A DNA stretch of 64,000 nt from Dyadobacter sp. MSC1_007 (GTDB lineage: Bacteria; Bacteroidota; Bacteroidia; Cytophagales; Spirosomataceae): positions 124,001 through 188,000 of the forward strand of contig NZ_JAMOZL010000004.1 of the NCBI RefSeq assembly GCF_023667495.1, given 5' to 3'. Both the position numbers and the translations under genes were made by a program. A model generated the notes under the pieces. That model was not told where the DNA came from and made no database searches. It saw only the letters and a program-made list of their open reading frames with translations. The stretch's first letter is position 1. Every line of letters starts with the position of its first letter. Below, one piece after another: positions 63,324-64,000 of the stretch.

Positions 63324-64000
63324 TTAAATTCGTTTTTCCTCGACGATTTCGCCGCGGCTTACGCTCAGGATCATGCCCATAGCAATACCTGTAAAAAGCA
63401 ATGATGTACCTCCCTGACTGAAAAACGGCAACGTTTGCCCGGTAACGGGCACCAGCCCCACGGTCACCGCCATCGCCGAAAATGCCTGGCTGACCACAAT
63501 GAATGTCAGTCCTGCCGAAAGCAATCCCCCGAAGGGTCGCTTGGTCGCTTCAATGGCTTTTAAGCCCCGGTAGAGCAGGATCAGGTAAAGTACAATTAGG
63601 ATTGTGCCGCCAAGCGTGCCGTATTCTTCTACGGCTACGGCGAAAATAAAGTCTTTCTGCGGCTCTGGGAGGAAGCGCCGTTGTCGGCTTTTGGCGACGC
63701 CTTCGCCGTATAATCCGCCGCGGGCCATCGCCATATAGGATTGTTGAGATTGATATACCACCACATCTTTATCAAAAAACGTCGCGATCCGGTTTTGGGC
63801 CGTCCCTGATCTTTGTGTGGAATTGAGCAGAATGGCTATCGTTGCAAAAAATACCAGTCCCATTGCCGTGAATGCCAGATAATGCAGTGGTACTTTTCCC
63901 ACGAACATGAGCAAAAAGCAGATTCCGGCGAGCATTACCGCCGTCGACACATTACTGGTGAAGATCAGCCCGCATACGACACCTACTAATGCCAATGGCT
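63324..64000 (-). CDS. ftsW: Lipid II polymerase FtsW, C-terminal part (open at right window edge)
   Basis: The last 225 or so residues of a SEDS-family protein run off the right edge; the apparent TTG at 63995 is an internal codon. Visible are SNVSTAVMLAGICFLLMFVG, MAMARGGLYGEGVAKSRQRRFLPEPQKDFIFAV-type sequence (in parts), EEYGTLGG and GLVPVTGQTLPFFSQGGTSLLFTGIAMGMILS, all typical of FtsW/RodA. Placement directly before murG and ftsQAZ identifies FtsW rather than RodA. It polymerises septal glycan strands with its partner transpeptidase. The N-terminal half lies outside the window. Confidence 0.93.
   Translation of the reverse strand, partial: PLALVGVVCGLIFTSNVSTAVMLAGICFLLMFVGKVPLHYLAFTAMGLVFFATIAILLNSTQRSGTAQNRIATFFDKDVVVYQSQQSYMAMARGGLYGEGVAKSRQRRFLPEPQKDFIFAVAVEEYGTLGGTILIVLYLILLYRGLKAIEATKRPFGGLLSAGLTFIVVSQAFSAMAVTVGLVPVTGQTLPFFSQGGTSLLFTGIAMGMILSVSRGEIVEEKRI

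Overview
The window looks like a chromosomal segment from a Bacteroidota bacterium of the class Cytophagia, probably near Dyadobacter or Spirosoma (an inference from protein character and synteny, not from a search). Supporting signs are an alternative complex III operon (ActABCDEF) fused to a caa3/aa3-type oxidase operon, promoters of the Bacteroidota type (TTTG, about 19 bases, TAnnTTTG) rather than TTGACA/TATAAT, little Shine-Dalgarno sequence, two-component-propeller and ECF sigma/anti-sigma genes, a GH106-type glycoside hydrolase, and the tRNA-Tyr-Gly-Thr-tuf order. Most genes lie on the minus strand.

Layout. 1-3.6 kb: a truncated propeller sensor gene (open at the left edge), an OmpH/Skp-like protein, an anti-sigma-like membrane protein and an ECF sigma factor. 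3.7-7.5 kb, plus strand: a Crp/Fnr-family regulator followed by a tight row of five metabolic genes (YceI, 4-oxalocrotonate-type tautomerase, an SDR lacking the catalytic tyrosine, an NTF2-like protein, nitronate monooxygenase), with a perfect GTGA-N6-TCAC palindrome between regulator and row. 7.6-14.8 kb: small proteins, Kup potassium transporter, a secreted mutarotase-like protein, a two-subunit molybdenum hydroxylase, and a DUF3467 protein. 14.9-28.4 kb: the transcription/translation block rpoC-rpoB-rplL-rplJ-rplA-rplK-nusG-secE-tRNA-Trp, then tuf with tRNA-Thr, tRNA-Gly and tRNA-Tyr. 28.5-31.1 kb: a second ECF sigma / anti-sigma-like / outer-membrane-protein module. 31.2-34.5 kb: murI and a GH106-like hydrolase.

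34.6-51.3 kb is one long respiratory operon: six alternative complex III genes (actA to actF), oxidase subunits II and I, heme A synthase, heme O synthase, two subunit-III-type proteins, subunit IV, a SCO-like copper chaperone, a DUF420 protein and a small CxxC membrane protein. Together they encode a quinol-to-oxygen electron path with its cofactor and assembly factors. 51.5-57.1 kb: tRNA-Cys, rpsA, an HNH endonuclease, smpB, a secreted NTF2-like protein, accD and an FMN reductase. 57.1-64 kb: a dcw segment ftsW(partial)-murG-murC-ftsQ-ftsA-ftsZ for septal peptidoglycan synthesis and Z-ring assembly.

I saw no CRISPR array, insertion sequence, integrase, phage or recognisable defence system. 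Most of the window is conserved housekeeping DNA; the less ordinary parts are the Crp-linked metabolic row, the two parallel ECF modules, the small proteins of the respiratory operon, and compact regulatory DNA around tuf/secE and rpoB/rpoC. No sequence search was possible, so family names rest on motif and sequence recognition.
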